Shown here one piece after another: positions 33,511 to 45,289 of a stretch of 64,000 bases of DNA. A model generated the notes under the pieces. The model saw only the letters and a program-made list of their open reading frames with translations, searched no databases and had not been told where the DNA came from. Every line of letters begins with the position of its first letter. Position 1 is the stretch's first letter. Source of the stretch: Lepeophtheirus salmonis (lineage: Eukaryota; Arthropoda; Copepoda; Siphonostomatoida; Caligidae); contig NC_052133.2 of the NCBI RefSeq assembly GCF_016086655.4, positions 47,546,383-47,610,382 on the forward strand. The letters are read 5' to 3'. Position numbers and translations under genes: made by a program.

Positions 33511-34211
33511 TATAACCCAATACTTATACTGTGCTCCATAAAATAAATGTTTTTATTTTCATTCTTTTGCTAGGTCAATCGAATTAATAGTAAAAATATA
33601 TTCCTGCTCTAAAATTTATAACATATGAGTGACATTCAGAAGTGGGGCTTTTACACTTTTGATTTTAAAGGTATTTATTTTAGAAAAATATAAAAATATA
33701 TTAAAAATTGAGTAATTACATTAAATAAAAATATAAACAAACATTATAGTTTAAATCAGTGCCCAAAGACCTTTTTAGTTACATAGTACATACACCAAAA
33801 ACCTTGACAATAAAGGAATATTTAAAAAATAAGATTAATAAAAAAACACAAAAGTACAAAAACAATAAATCTAAAACTATGTACCTAGGATTTGCCTAAC
33901 TTTATAAATTGGAGATCTTGATAATGCAATTTAAAATTTTAATGTACTTTCTAGAGTTCTCAACTATATCAAACGTCAATGTATCGTCCTTGGGGATTTT
34001 CAAATCTAAAGACATACCTATATCTGGATGTAGCTGCAATAAATATGCATATATAAACCCAAATGAAACGTAGAATATTTATAATTTATCGTCTACCTAG
34101 AAGAAAAGTGTGTACCTAATATTAGTTCCTTTTCTTGATAAAGCACTTTGTAATACAATAAATATTAAATAATCTAATAAGATTGAGTATTGATATTTAA
34201 CCCAGGAGTAT
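33511..34211. other. A/T-rich stretch, nothing recognised
   Basis: No coding frame or repeat match was found. Confidence 0.35.
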
Positions 34212-34580
34212 TTGTAGGGGGCTTTAGTCCCCCGAATTAAGGAATTTTTCCTTTTTACTAGAAATTTTTAGGTTCAAGATGAAAAAAAATTACACCAAAA
34301 TAGGGGTAAACATTTTTTTTTTTATATTTATTTTATTAAAAAAAAATATACTCGGCCAAATTATGCAGCAGAGTAAAATTTTTTAGTCAATAGCTATGGA
34401 TTTTTAAACTTTTTTTGTGAATAACTACGGATTTTTGAATTTTTTTCGAAAAAATTAAATATTTGAAATTAATTTCCTCTAAAATTAGTTTATTTTTATG
34501 AATAGCAGTGGGTTTTTGAAATTACTTTCCCAAAAATTTAATATTTAAAATTTTTTGTTCAAAAAAGTTCCAAAAACCAA
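34212..34580 (-). repeat. Dispersed repeat Y, copy 4
   Basis: TGTAGGGGGCTTTAGTCCCC and GAATTAAGGAATTTTTCC (compare 29804) lead into an A/T tail with CTATGGATTTTT words. Confidence 0.5.
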
Positions 34581-35439
34581 GCCAGTATATTGTAAATATA
34601 TAATAACTGTAAAACTGTAACCTACTAGTAAATTTATTGTTGGTGGCATAAAACTTATTTTTATGACTACTGAAATAGTTGGTATTGTAACTTTATGATA
34701 TTAAAAAATTGGAGGATACCAAATTTTTCCATCTTATTTATCTATATAGCACAAAACTGTAAGAAGCAGGAGCCACCATTAATTATTAATTAATGTCAAA
34801 AATATTTTGGAAAGAAAGGCTTCATTATGATGGGGTCCAATTGGAAGGGTGAGACAAGTTAAAGTAAAACATGTATTTTTTTGGACCACCCTAATGTACA
34901 TGCATAAATCCCAATCAAGGTTGAATAGGATTAAAATTAGATTTATCTCAAGTTGTTTTTGTTCAACAGCAGTCATGCAATTAATTATTATTATTATTAA
35001 CTTATAAGAAACAGGAATCGTAATACAGTTAGTGGAACGAGTACTTTGTTTAATCAAGAGCTTATGTTACTTATACTAAAAATGATTTTTATGCCTGGTT
35101 CAAGGCATAGAGCTTTTCGTTGAAGGTATATTATGTATATGCTAATTTGATTAAGTAGGCAAATTATTCGCAGGTTATTGACGTGATTAAATATATCAAG
35201 TTCCTTTCAGATAGAGGGACCCTGGTGATCTCAATTTTTGAAATAAGATTTATGTTAGATTTTTAATTTTACTTCATGACGTCATTTAAGTGTGTTTTCA
35301 AACAAACATATTTTTTGACAATAATGAAACTTAGGAAAGGTTTCATTGGCTTGCTGAATAAATTACCGATTTTTCTCGTAATATCAACTCGTTGAGCAAT
35401 ATAACAAACAGATCTTGAAAAACAAATCTCTTCATCAGA
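34581..35439. other. A/T-rich stretch, nothing recognised
   Basis: A 92-codon minus frame (34779-35057) shows no domain. Confidence 0.35.
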
Positions 35440-35945
35440 AAAAGGACAGCTAAGATTGAGTCCTACAAAATCGGGGGCAGCACTTCTTGATGCCGGAATG
35501 AGTTATGACAAGATTTCACGAATGTTCTCCTTCTCCAAGTGTCTCATTATCCAGAATAAAAGCTGAAGTACGATAACAAACCCCTTGAGATGATAATTGA
35601 TGTTGGCAAAGCCGGAAAAAGACTAAAAGGGGCTTCAAGATCTTTGCAGATGGGTACTTGTAGATCATAGAGTCAGTGGTATTTCCCTGGTTGTAGGCCA
35701 ACTACCTTAAAGTTATGTTTATATTCTAGCAAGACTCGGCCCAGACTACAAGGCAAAAAAAAAACAACTCAAAATGGGTTTATAGACAACTTGGTCACTC
35801 CCCAGACTTCAAACCTTTTGACAATGGGATATGGAAGTGCCATCGAGAGGAAGACCTTTGCCACCACCTACGTGAATTTGTATGCCCTAAAACTGCTATA
35901 GAGAGGGAATTGACTGACCTGTCGGAGTATATCTATCTATATATG
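35440..35945 (+). pseudogene. Tc1/mariner-type transposase, N- and C-terminal parts joined
   Basis: ALLDAGMSYDKISRMFSFSK at 35480-35540 is a helix-turn-helix of the kind that opens DD37D transposases. After an unalignable middle, a VVFPWL..NYLKVMFIF reading leads into a QDSAQTTRQK motif (second Asp; TAG replaces the Gln before it) at 35725. Next come HSPDFKPFDNGIWK (third Asp region, 35795-35840) and TAIERELTDLSEY. The catalytic Asp position reads FDNG. The first-Asp region is missing and the whole is only about 500 bases. It is a dead copy of a lineage not seen elsewhere in the window. Confidence 0.65.
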
Positions 35946-36917
35946 TATATAAATTATCCTACTAATTTTAATTTTTGAGAATCTTGGTTAAGTTGAGCTT
36001 GAGAAAATTATTTCACGATCTGCAAGGAGACTCTATAGATAAATAATCATTTCAAATCTTCCAAATCAGCTATTCTTTTTTTGTTTACCATGATTACCTG
36101 AGACTTGAGAGCCCTGAGATTCTAAGTTAAAGTTCGGTTTAGTCATAACAACGTTTTATGAAATAAAAAAACAATATGCTCACTAACTAGATATGTGATC
36201 TTTCAAACTTTCCTTATCTGAGACCAAGACGATATCAAGACTATAAGTAGAATTGTGAGTTCTAGGCATTTACTTGCGCATTTTTTCATTCTTGTGAAGA
36301 GAACAACAAAGTATAAAGAAACCATGCCCTTTTTTACTCTAGAAAAACGAAAAGTGACATTGAAGATTTATTGAGGAGCTTTTATGACCGGAGCTGTCAG
36401 TGACACTCCCGAACCAATTATCAAAGTCGGAAAAATAGCATGTCTTTCCGAATTTTTGATTATAGCTGTAGTTACCTTAAAAAAAGCTTGAGGCCCTCTT
36501 GAAAAAAAAACCAACCTTTTTCCGGGAACTAGTCTTTTTAGAAATTGATAGAAATTTTACTTTAAAAATTCATTAAACTAAATATGACACAGTCTAAGAA
36601 AGAAAATTGAAAAAAATCTTTAAAAATAAATTAAATGTTTTGATTGTTAAGGAACCAAAATATTTTTCCTCGAACATCCTTTTTTTATAAAGTAATCTTT
36701 TTGTTTAATTTTTGGACAAAAAATCGAAAAGGGCCAATTTTCTTCTTAAAAAAGTCCCCTAATATCACAGTCGGTAAATAGAAGATATCAGTTGGTGAAT
36801 TTCATACAAAAATTGTTATGTAGAGAATCTGTTATTGTTATCAATGTCGTTATTAATGTTAGTATTTCCTCATTATTAATTGGACGAAACGTAAAATAAC
36901 TTCTGCATTAATTGATA
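35946..36917. other. A/T-rich stretch, nothing recognised
   Basis: 36343-36440 holds the block shared with 28693 plus a GC-richer tail. No protein motif was found. Confidence 0.3.
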
Positions 36918-37403
36918 TACCGAGTGGTACATTAAAATCTGAACACTTCGAAATTTAAACTTCAAGATATTATTTATTAATTAACAATAGAATTTCAAAA
37001 TAATTAATACTATAAATAGATGTGCGTCTAAGCTCTTGAAATAATTAATGTAACCGCACTTAGCGGCAATAATGGCTTTTTGGAGTGGTGGAAGGCCTGA
37101 CACCGGATACGGATGTAGTCCTCTGTCATGGCGTCCCAATTCTGACTGACAGTGGTTTTGTTTGGATGATGGATACTTTAGGCCTTCCTTTGGACATGCA
37201 CCCAAAAGGTGTAGTCGAGGTTGTTGGCATCAGGACTGTAGAGGGGCCAAAAGTGTCAAAAAAGATCTTTCAAAAGAGTATTGTAAGAGAGGAGATTGAT
37301 TTCTTTCATTACTGTTGTCTCTACCCTCACAAGGCTCTTTCCCCCCACTGCTTTGATAGTTTCTTGGTGTGAAATCCTAAGATCTCTTGCATGGTCCTCG
37401 TTG
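36918..37403 (-). mobile_element. Family 1 copy C, 3' half (continues at 40462)
   Basis: The terminus TACCGAGTGGTACATTAAAA starts at 36918. On the minus strand the reading HARDLRISHQETIKAVGGKS (helix-turn-helix, near 37385-37330) is followed by the shared deletion junction (37300-37260). The C-terminal part YSPDAN.LDYTFWVHV and NWDAMTEDYIR.RCQAFHH follows, down to about 37060. Homology stops near 37403 and resumes at 40462 with a 13-base overlap. The two halves together are 844 bases, the length of copy A. Confidence 0.8.
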
Positions 37404-38149
37404 CTCAATTGTTCAAATGTGTAACGACAGCTTGCAACAATAACCAATTAACATTAAGAATACTTTTGCTCGCATATGACAACAATATACATTTGAAATT
37501 TTAATTCGAATCTTTGGTGTGTGAGGCTGTGATTGATAGAATAATCATTTAAGTTAATATTTTTAGGGTTTTTTATTAATAATATTTATACTTTAACAAC
37601 AGAAAAGTATAAATTATAATTGCAAATATATAGTTACGCGTAGACCCTATAAATAAAAACATTAAAAACAATTACTTTAAAAAAAAAAAAAGTATAAATT
37701 AACATTGTTACTCAATTTTGTTATAGGCAGTGGAAGCTACACACACAAAATATTCCAAATTCTGAGTTTGTAAGCGACTGACTTGAAAAAATTAGATGAA
37801 ATATCAGTTGTCAGTAACATTTATTATTTTTTAATAGCATCTGAGTTGGACACGAGACTCAAGATCAAAACTTTAATCCGGTAGAAGGAACATTGTCCTA
37901 AGTAGAATTGCCCCAAGTGGAACTGGTAAAATTTTATCCAAAGAGGGCTTTGCAACAAAACGTGTAAATCTGTAAGTCAAACAACCAGATATCTCATATT
38001 TTAGAGGTTATTGTGATCTTCATCGAGGTAAAAATAATCAGAAATACCGGGTGAAAACTTACATAATAGTATTAAATTGATTTGAGAGATTTTGTATTAA
38101 AAAAATAGAGCTGTCTTTAATTGTTTAGGTAGCCATGAATCTTAAGCAT

Positions 38150-38784
38150 CTGCTGCTTTTTGAATTTTTTAAATCGGACGAGAAATGTCACTGCAGTGAG
38201 ATTCAAAGCTTAGACCATCAACTCTTCTTTGTGTGGATCACATTCCAATAGAGGTGACCAGGTTGCAGGAACGGCTCTTAAAACCTTCTACCACGTTAAG
38301 AAGAGTCCAGACCACAACAAGAACATTGTCAGGGTCTCCGGAAACAGAACGCCATTGTGGCGCCCTGATCTGGTTCCAGAGGGTTAAAAGCTCACAGTAT
38401 CCATATACATCGACGTTTCCAAGGTCAACCTGCTCCCCTAGGTGCAGACAAATTTTTCCAACAGCAACTTCGTCTTTCAGCAAGATCAGACCCCAGCTCA
38501 CACTACTAAAATTAATCAGATTTTTCTTATCAAACAACATCGCCTTCTGGGACAAAAGAATGTGGCCACCATACATTCCGGATGTAAATCCCCTTTACTT
38601 TTCTTTCTGGCCACACATCGAGAGTATGGCCTGTAGAATCCGTCACTCCAACATTGAAGCCATGAAGGCCTCCGTCGACAAGGAGGGACCTACTAAGAAC
38701 CAAAACTTCATACGCAATACTTGCAAATCTTTTCGCAAGAAGCTTGTCGCCATCCATGAGGCCAATGGCGGCCTAACAGAATAA
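38150..38784 (+). pseudogene. DD37D-type transposase, catalytic half, frameshifted
   Basis: The reading starts near 38152 with LLFEFFKSDEK, holding the first catalytic Asp. It passes through several frames to NFVFQQDQTPAHTTK (second Asp, about 38470) and then, in one frame to the stop at 38784, IAFWDKRMWPPYIPDVNPLY, HIESMACRIRHSNIEAMKA and CKSFRKKLVAIHEANGG. The third catalytic Asp is changed to Tyr (NPLYF for NPLDY). The 36-residue spacing, one short, fits DD37D with a one-codon shift. The N-terminal DNA-binding part is absent. It is related to, but distinct from, the 12.2-kb element. Confidence 0.78.
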
Positions 38785-39396
38785 ATTAACTTGACATTGG
38801 CTATATTTCAGAAAAAGAAAAGTACAATTTTTTTTAAATGTTTAATTTAAAAATAGCAGGCAGTTTTCTTTTTTCTTTCCAAGTGTGTAAGTTTCAAGTT
38901 TCCAACCGGTACATCACATCATGTCAATCCAAGTGCAAAAAAGTTGACATTTTGTAAGCTTGTATCCTTTATCAAAACAATATTGGTAGAAAAATTGAAA
39001 TTAACATAATTTTAAAGAAAAACAACATTGTTAGATACGGTCAAAGCTGAGGTGTTTTTTTACTGCGATTCAAAAATAAATATCTTAGGTACACAATGTT
39101 TTCCCTCATAAAAAGTTCTTCCAAAGAACGTAAAAACAAAGCCTTCTAGTTTACAAGATTTATTATAAATTACTTGTTATATAGGTATGTCAAGCCATTG
39201 TTTTAAGAGTAAATACATGATTAGGGGTATGTATTGCACCAAAAAATTTGGACTAATATAGCGAAGAGTTTAGGGAACAGATTTTCTTCTACTCTCTTTT
39301 TAAAATAATTTTTGCTGACATTACATAAGTGCTCATATTTCTTTTTTTAAGATTCCAATAATGTGAAACCGAATATATAATCAATAATCAGTGATC

Positions 39397-39420
39397 TTTT
39401 TTTTTTTTTTTTTTTTTTTT
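39397..39420 (+). repeat. 24-base T homopolymer
   Basis: An uninterrupted T run, the longest in the window. Confidence 0.9.
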
Positions 39421-39619
39421 GTAGTAAAATAATCTAGCAACATAGTTAAAATAAACTCCCAAATTTACGTAAATAATGTATCGGTTGAACAACTGCAACC
39501 ATAGGGCCAAAGAATCATTGGCTATCCTAATTAGACCTTTACCCAAAATTATGCTTCAAGTCATACTTACTGTTTAATCCAGTATTGGCTGTGAAAAAAT
39601 CCGCGTTTTTTGAAAGTAT

Positions 39620-39840
39620 AATTCTGGCCACCATCGTCACGGGATATTAATCCACTTGACTTCCGTTTCTGTATTCTTATGGAGTCAGCAAGTACCCTTA
39701 CCAAAATATAAGTGAACTTCGAGCTGCTCTAAAAGCCGTTTGGACCAATTATGATTAAGGCATCAGTCGTGCAGCTGTTGATATGGCTCCTTATGCGTCT
39801 TCCGAATATTATACGAAATCGTGGTGCTCAAATTAAATGA
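39620..39840 (+). pseudogene. Tc1/mariner-type transposase C-terminal remnant
   Basis: FWPPSSRDINPLDFRF at 39622 is the third-Asp region (usual form WPPSSPDINPLDY). The following residues, read in two frames, include ISELRAALKAVWTN near 39708-39750 and a C-terminal PNIIRNRGAQIK before the stop at 39840. The residues upstream are missing. It is another lineage, lying inside the insertion in copy C. Confidence 0.6.
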
Positions 39841-39942
39841 ATATATATAACAATATGATGACATACTATTCTATCATGAAATAAAATAGAAGTCGTCAAC
39901 CCTTAGTTATTAAGCCTTTAGAATGGTGAAGAAATTAGCATT

Positions 39943-40461
39943 ACCCTGTATAACATTACTTTTGTTTGTCTCCAGTCAGATGCAGAGTTACAACTCATCA
40001 TTTGACAATAAAGAGTGCCAACTAAAGATTGTTTGGTTGGAAAAAGCAGTGTTTTTCATCCACGACAAAGCATGGAAAGGCAGTACATCAACCAATGAAT
40101 GCCCCTTTCTTCTTCATGACTTCCGGCATCCTCCTGGGCCTGTTATTAGCTATAATCTCCAGGACTCTATGATGCAAAGTTTCCCATACAGATTTTACCT
40201 GTTTGATTAGCTTCTCCTTTGATGTGCAAGGAAGCAGACTGTTAAACATATCCTTCATGGTATCCTACAAATTTTCGATTGTATTCAAGTCAGGACAGGT
40301 ACCAGGACATTGGACTTTCTCCAAAAAGCCAGGTAGATGCTCTGAACACCACTTTTGATTAGATTTTTAAGCATCAGATGGAGCATTGTGTTCCATGAAG
40401 ATAGCCTCAGAAGACATTGGCGGGGTAAGTTCTGACATCCGCTGCTGTTGTAGTCCTATTT
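39943..40461 (-). pseudogene. Tc1-type transposase C-terminal half with 3' region
   Basis: On the minus strand it reads EAIFMEHNAPSDA (second-Asp region; the usual Gln-Asp pair reads Glu-His), QKWCSEHLPGFLEKVQCPG, then TCPDLNTIENL. The last is the SPDLNPIENLW motif of Tc1-type (DD-E) transposases, so the third catalytic Glu is kept here. SKEKLIKQVKSVWETLHHRV, IIANNRPRRMPEVMKKKGAF and a stop (about 40095) follow. The 3' flank down to ACCCTGTA at 39946 may include the element's own end (complement TACAGGGTAATGC). Two in-frame stops are present. Confidence 0.7.
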
Positions 40462-40819
40462 CATGGACCCTCGTGGACTTGAGGGCATTGGCCTGGGCTG
40501 GTTTTCTTTCCCCTCCTCTGTGTCCAGTTTGGTCTTTCTGACAGATCCCTTCTTTCTTGCTAATGTTTTGGACTGGCTGACGGTGAAGGAAGAGGTTCCG
40601 GAGACGCCCAACTGCTAGGAGGGCACAAATTGAAATTCGTCAATCACGTTCAAGTTTCATTTTCTTTATTTTTATGTTAAACGGAGAGCTCATGTTTCTT
40701 TTGTTTTGTGCCTAATTGTTTATGCTTTAACATATATAAAAATATGAATTATATTAATCACTTAACTTTCATTTATTATTGAAACAGTAAGTGTTCAAAT
40801 TTCAATGTACACCCGAGTA
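40462..40819 (-). mobile_element. Family 1 copy C, 5' half
   Basis: From 40819 downward on the minus strand: terminus GTACTCGGGTGTACATT, the untranslated leader, MKLERD..-like start near 40662, the QLGVSGTSSFTVSQSK reading, LARKKGSVRKTK, and an ALKSTRVHE-like end at 40468. It joins in sequence and orientation to 37403. Confidence 0.8.
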
Positions 40820-41569
40820 CATATATATCATGTAAGATATATGAAATTAATAAAACTCAATAACAAACAATTTTTTTGAAAGGTTGTCAATTAAATACCT
40901 GGGACAACAAAAAATGCCAAAAAGTAATTATAATTATTACAGAATTGTAAAATCATTGTCTGTGTTACAACTAGTGGTGTGTTGATTTGAGTCGATACTT
41001 TAAGAATCGACTCCTGTCAATAAATTAGAAGAGAGAGAGAGAAAAAAGTGTTACACATCCATGCACATCAGTGTGGGGCTTAATTTTAAATGTTCGAAAT
41101 ATGAGGCTCTTAGGGTCTAAAAATATGTCTTTTAGTCTATAAATATAATTGCCTAACTTTGAGCATTTTTCAAAAATATTTAAATGTAGCTAAATGACTG
41201 TAAACTTTTACAATTTGACACTTTAAAAAAAAAATTGTGGCGCACAAAACAGCTCTTTGTGAGACATAACAAATTTAGATAAACAAAATTTCTGTAAAAA
41301 CTATTTTATAAATTTTTTGATAATTCTGTATCTACGTTCCAACAAGAACGATAAGTGTAGTAACGTGATTTTTAGCTTTCCGCATATTTCAGTAAGCAAC
41401 TGTGATCTAAATAGCCATACAAACAACTTTCAAATTTACAAAATATAGAGAAATAAATATGATCATGGCGTTACCTCACTAGCACAAAAATACTCTTTTT
41501 ATTTTGATGTCGGCTGTCAATCCCCTCGTCTCACTTGATACGTCATGGATATTTCATGTTGCTATATTT
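40820..41569. other. A/T-rich stretch, nothing recognised
   Basis: CTAGTGGTGTGTTGATTTGA at 40970 weakly resembles the left end of family W (CTAGTGTTGTGTCGGT). Confidence 0.3.
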
Positions 41570-41745
41570 GTAAGGAAAAAAACCTACCTTTTAAAATTAG
41601 AAAAGGAAAAACGGTTGTTGCGTGTGCTCTTTCTTAGTCTTTATAGGTCGTTGTGGTGTTAACCTTTCCCTTTGACGTAAGCATTCTTGCCTATCTTTGG
41701 TGTAAATTATTTTTAAAATGTATATCAAATTATATATATGAATTT
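41570..41745 (+). repeat. Dispersed repeat R, copy 2
   Basis: Partner of 13575-13752 in opposite orientation. It contains GGTTGTTGCGTGTGCTCTTT and TATCTTTGGTGTAAATT. Confidence 0.6.
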
Positions 41746-42721
41746 AAATATAATTATAATATTTTTGCTGCTATTGGGCTATTTAATGGTACAACGTCAC
41801 GTACACAAGGCAACTAACAAGTTTGTTTTTCACGTGGCCTATAGCTTAAGTACAATATGTAGATAATCTAAATCTAAGAAAACAACATATTCATGGGAGA
41901 AAGTAAATATCTCCTTGTCACGGAGTGTTTTAAATTTTTCACGCGTTATTGATATGGGGTTTTTATAGAAAAAGTTACATTTTATTAACTTTGCGCTGAA
42001 CAATAATCCAGTCCCTAATAGCTATTATCATATTTGATTGAGGTTGCGGGAATGAATGAACATAATTGAGTACATCAACAACAGTAAAATGTAACAAAAT
42101 AGTTATATGTGTCTTTCAAGAGGTATAAAATAGCTCAAATATAATTAATATATATAGATTTTTTTTTTAATTAGGGAAAATATATTTAAGGAACTAAAAA
42201 CTGTGTCTTCAGTTTGATTAATACAAAAAATATTGTAATCTTTAGTGATATATTTATGGTTGTATGTCTTATAAAATTATCTTATTATGTTAAACATCTG
42301 AAAGAGATAAAGAACCTATTTATTTAGACACAAAACTAGAATTTATGTTTGAATAAAGTAGAATTTAGTACAACAATAGTTTAAATCCTTTATTATTTTA
42401 TAGACATTAACAAAAAAAATATATGTAAATAATGACCTCATTAAATAAAATACAATATAATAATTCACCAAGTGTATACGTAATTCATAAATTCTGATCT
42501 GAGGGGCATATATTTATTATAGGGGAGACGGGGAACGTTACAAAACACTTCTTTTTTTTTGGCTGAACTACTGCGAGTTGGTTTCAGTCAGGCCCTCCAA
42601 AATTTAATACAGATATCAATATATTATGTCGGCTATTGTTTGATTCTATTTGAAGACTATAGGAGTCAAAATTATATACACAAATTATATTTGAATATTG
42701 CTCGTGAAATTAAGCAACTGT
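41746..42721. other. A/T-rich stretch with a shared 23-base block
   Basis: ATTTAGTACAACAATAGTTT at 42363 recurs at 52516. GGGGAGACGGGG at 42523 recalls GGGGAGACCA at 52489 and 7768. At 52.5 kb the two words are adjacent; here they are 160 bases apart. Confidence 0.4.
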
Positions 42722-42830
42722 TCCTGTAGCCAGGGACGGTTACTACGGGTGCGTCACTAGCCTCTTCTTGTAGGGGCCTGAGCCCCCTTCTCCCACAAAA
42801 AAATCAAAAATGGTCGAACAAATCAGTCAA
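42722..42830 (-). repeat. Dispersed repeat Y, head only
   Basis: CAGGGACGGTTACTACGGG, TGTAGGGGCCTGAGCCCCC and a short AAAAATC tail correspond to the Y head. Confidence 0.4.
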
Positions 42831-42926
42831 TATTTAGCAAGTAGACGTATAAAATAACCAAATATATTCCTAAATTTTTGTGCCTCTGGGTCATTAAGAG
42901 CCTGTTTTATTGATCAAAATAAAACC

Positions 42927-43022
42927 TCCTCTCTGCTTTTCCCTCTGTTTATTTATACATCCTTCTCTCTGTCTCTTTTCTCCTACCTTCATTCTTTGTT
43001 TCTATCCCCCTTCATTTAGTCC
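42927..43022 (+). repeat. Pyrimidine-rich tract, about 95 bases
   Basis: The plus strand is mostly C and T (CCTCCTCTCTGCTTTTCCCT and on to CTATCCCCCTTCATTTAG) with only scattered purines. No gene is next to it. Confidence 0.6.
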
Positions 43023-43720
43023 TACATCACGGGCTCACTTTGCTAGTCTATACATAAAATAAATCTATTAATATAAGCGATTATTTAACAGTGTTGTTAA
43101 CTTTTGGGGCTAAGGCCCAAAACAAATGATAAAAGCTAGCAATAACCCTTGTTACGATAGTTAAAAAATATCGAATTTGAGTGATAAATAACTATACTTT
43201 TACGGTATATTAAAGACACACCTCCTCTTGTACGTGGTGCGTGCCCGTGTCACAATACATGGAATTTGAAAAAATCACTTAATTAATTTTCAACTGACTT
43301 TTTGAGAGTGTTTTCAGTAGTTTCTATCAGTGGAATCAATTACACACAAGCAAGCAATCCCTCCAGGAGCGATTCAGCCACGCTCATGGATGAGATACAG
43401 ATAGAAGTACTCCTGGAAGGACGTTAAAATGAGTTTTTCCCATTGTCTTCCATTGCGTGTGTCTTGGTTCCTCAAAATGTCGCTCAACACGTTTTTAAAT
43501 AAAATTCATTTTCCAATCGTTTTATTGTGATAATTGGGTGCCTTATTTTGATTTCCAAAAAGAGGAAATATGAATGAATAAGGGTTTGTTTTAAGAGGAT
43601 GTTAATAATTTGAAATTGATTTAATATTGTTAAATATGATTAAAATATCAGCAGTTTATGCTCAAATATTATTATGATATATAGATTTACGCACATGTTA
43701 ATGCTTCAGTATGCTTGCAG
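43023..43720. other. A/T-rich stretch, nothing recognised
   Basis: 43330-43480 is GC-richer (CCAGGAGCGATTCAGCCACG), but I find no protein motif in any frame. Confidence 0.3.
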
Positions 43721-43895
43721 CTAGTGTTGTATCGTTCTTGTCCACTCCAGTTCAGTGCAGATCCGGTTCAGTTCAGTACAGCATATGAGTCCTAAAACTT
43801 ATAAAGTTTGGTCCTTGAAGACGTCATTCAAGTTTATTCCTTCTTTTTTTAATCAGCTCTTGTACTGACAGTCTGAAGCTTAAGATATAATATAT
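43721..43895 (+). repeat. MITE family W, copy 2 (3' truncated)
   Basis: The left end CTAGTGTTGTATCG and the CCAGTTCAG..GGTTCAGTTCAG block match 52870. The GTCCTTGAAGACGTCATTCA block follows. The right terminal repeat is missing. Confidence 0.55.
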
Positions 43896-44759
43896 CTTAT
43901 ATTATAGATGACTGATCAGTATTTTAGATTGGAAAAATTCACTCTAAAACTAACTCTTTGGGGTTTTGTTCTGAAAATTTAGACTCTTCTTTGCTCTTTT
44001 TAACAGTCTCACCTGGCTCTGTTCAGAGATAAAATATCTTTTTTTTCTCCTCCGTGATATTAGACTAATATCTTTCATGATTCAATAATAAAATGGGTAC
44101 CACTAGATAAGATCAACCCTGTATACAAAACTTGTAGTATCATTTTGAAACAAAAATCAAGACTTTTTGATAAATAAAACTTGTTTCATTGCGTTTTGGA
44201 AAGAGGAACTTATGTTGATTCACTTTGTAACTAATCTTCAAACAAAGTTTCACCAAAGTCATTTTGTAGCCTTTTCCGTAATTCAGCTGACAAACAGAGG
44301 AGGAGATTAGATAACCTCCATTCAACTTTGTTGATACAAAAAAAAAACCACTTTTACCACGCAAAATCATTTTCTATTTATTTCTTTGAAGAAAAACTAT
44401 TGACTTTTTTTCCACAATGATCGGGATTACTTTATACAACCTTGACGGGAATTTAATGGTTCTAACTTTTTGGGATGCTCCAGAAATAAAAGGACTATTG
44501 CAACGTTTATGTAATGCAACTTATCTCCATTTTTCTCTACTCTTAATATATAGCTATACATAATAATAAAACCCAGCTTGTCTAATTCAATACTTTAAAG
44601 GATAATATATGTACATTTACAATATATCTATAATATTGGTCTCATTAACATATTTCATATTATTTTATAATATAATTTATTTAAGTTTGACAAAAATATA
44701 TTTATTTGTTATGTTAAGAAATACACTAGCAGATGAAAAATAAAATCGGTTTTTTAAAA
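43896..44759. other. A/T-rich stretch, nothing recognised
   Basis: A 76-codon minus frame (44140-44370) has no domain. Confidence 0.35.
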
Positions 44760-45010
44760 ATATTTTTCCGAGATTTCTAGAGTTGTAAAACGTAAGCATT
44801 TTGAAGGAGAGCAGCTTAGTTCTCTTGATGTTTCATCAAATTAGCTACTTGTTGCCATGCAAGGAAGGAAATAAACATTAGCACCACTCCGTATCTATCA
44901 AGGAAATGAACGATCCTCAGTTATACTCCGAGTACAAATATGTAAACAACAATCTTGTCTTATTGAGTTGTAAAGTTCTTTATACCCATTCAGTCCCATT
45001 CCGTCCCATC
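44760..45010 (+). repeat. Dispersed repeat X, copy 6
   Basis: GTAAGCATTTTGAAGGAGAG, CATCAAATTAGCTACTTGTT and GTTATACTCCGAGTAC follow the X order. It is more diverged than the other copies. Confidence 0.4.
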
Positions 45011-45289
45011 TTCTCGCTGTTACCCGTCCTTCAAAAACATCACAAATTTTGAAGCACCCCCTTCAAATCATTACTTTCAATAATATTATGGTAAAGTATC
45101 TCGGCGTACCATTTGAGTTAGTATAGTAAAACTTTATTTATCTTTAAAACAAGTGAATATTTTGGCAGTATTCTTAATTTAAGTCTGATTAGAGTATAAA
45201 TTAGGCTTATTAAAATGATAGAAAATGTATTTATGGTGACGTTACTGGTAGATATATGCGGTGAAGTAAAAAGTAATCTATTATTTTTA

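Larger units (their letters stand above)
37404..40461. other. 3.06-kb insertion inside family 1 copy C
   Basis: This DNA separates the two halves of one family 1 element. The flanks read CATGGTCCTCGTTG on the left and CATGGACCCTCGTGG on the right, a possible target duplication of about 13 bases with three differences. Inside are transposase remnants at 38150, 39620 and 39943 and a 24-base T run. The right edge lies inside the Tc1-like remnant's coding sequence, so the insertion is not one recognisable intact transposon. Confidence 0.6.

Noticed and set aside
39923..40210. A 95-codon plus frame with a signal-peptide-like start (MVKKLALPCITLLLFVSSQ)
   Set aside because: Its second half is antisense to the Tc1-type transposase at 39943-40461, and its first half covers that element's 3' region, so it is best explained as a shadow.
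42927..43022. Pyrimidine tract as a triplex-forming or promoter element
   Set aside because: It is interrupted by purines, lacks mirror symmetry and has no adjacent gene; kept only as a composition feature.
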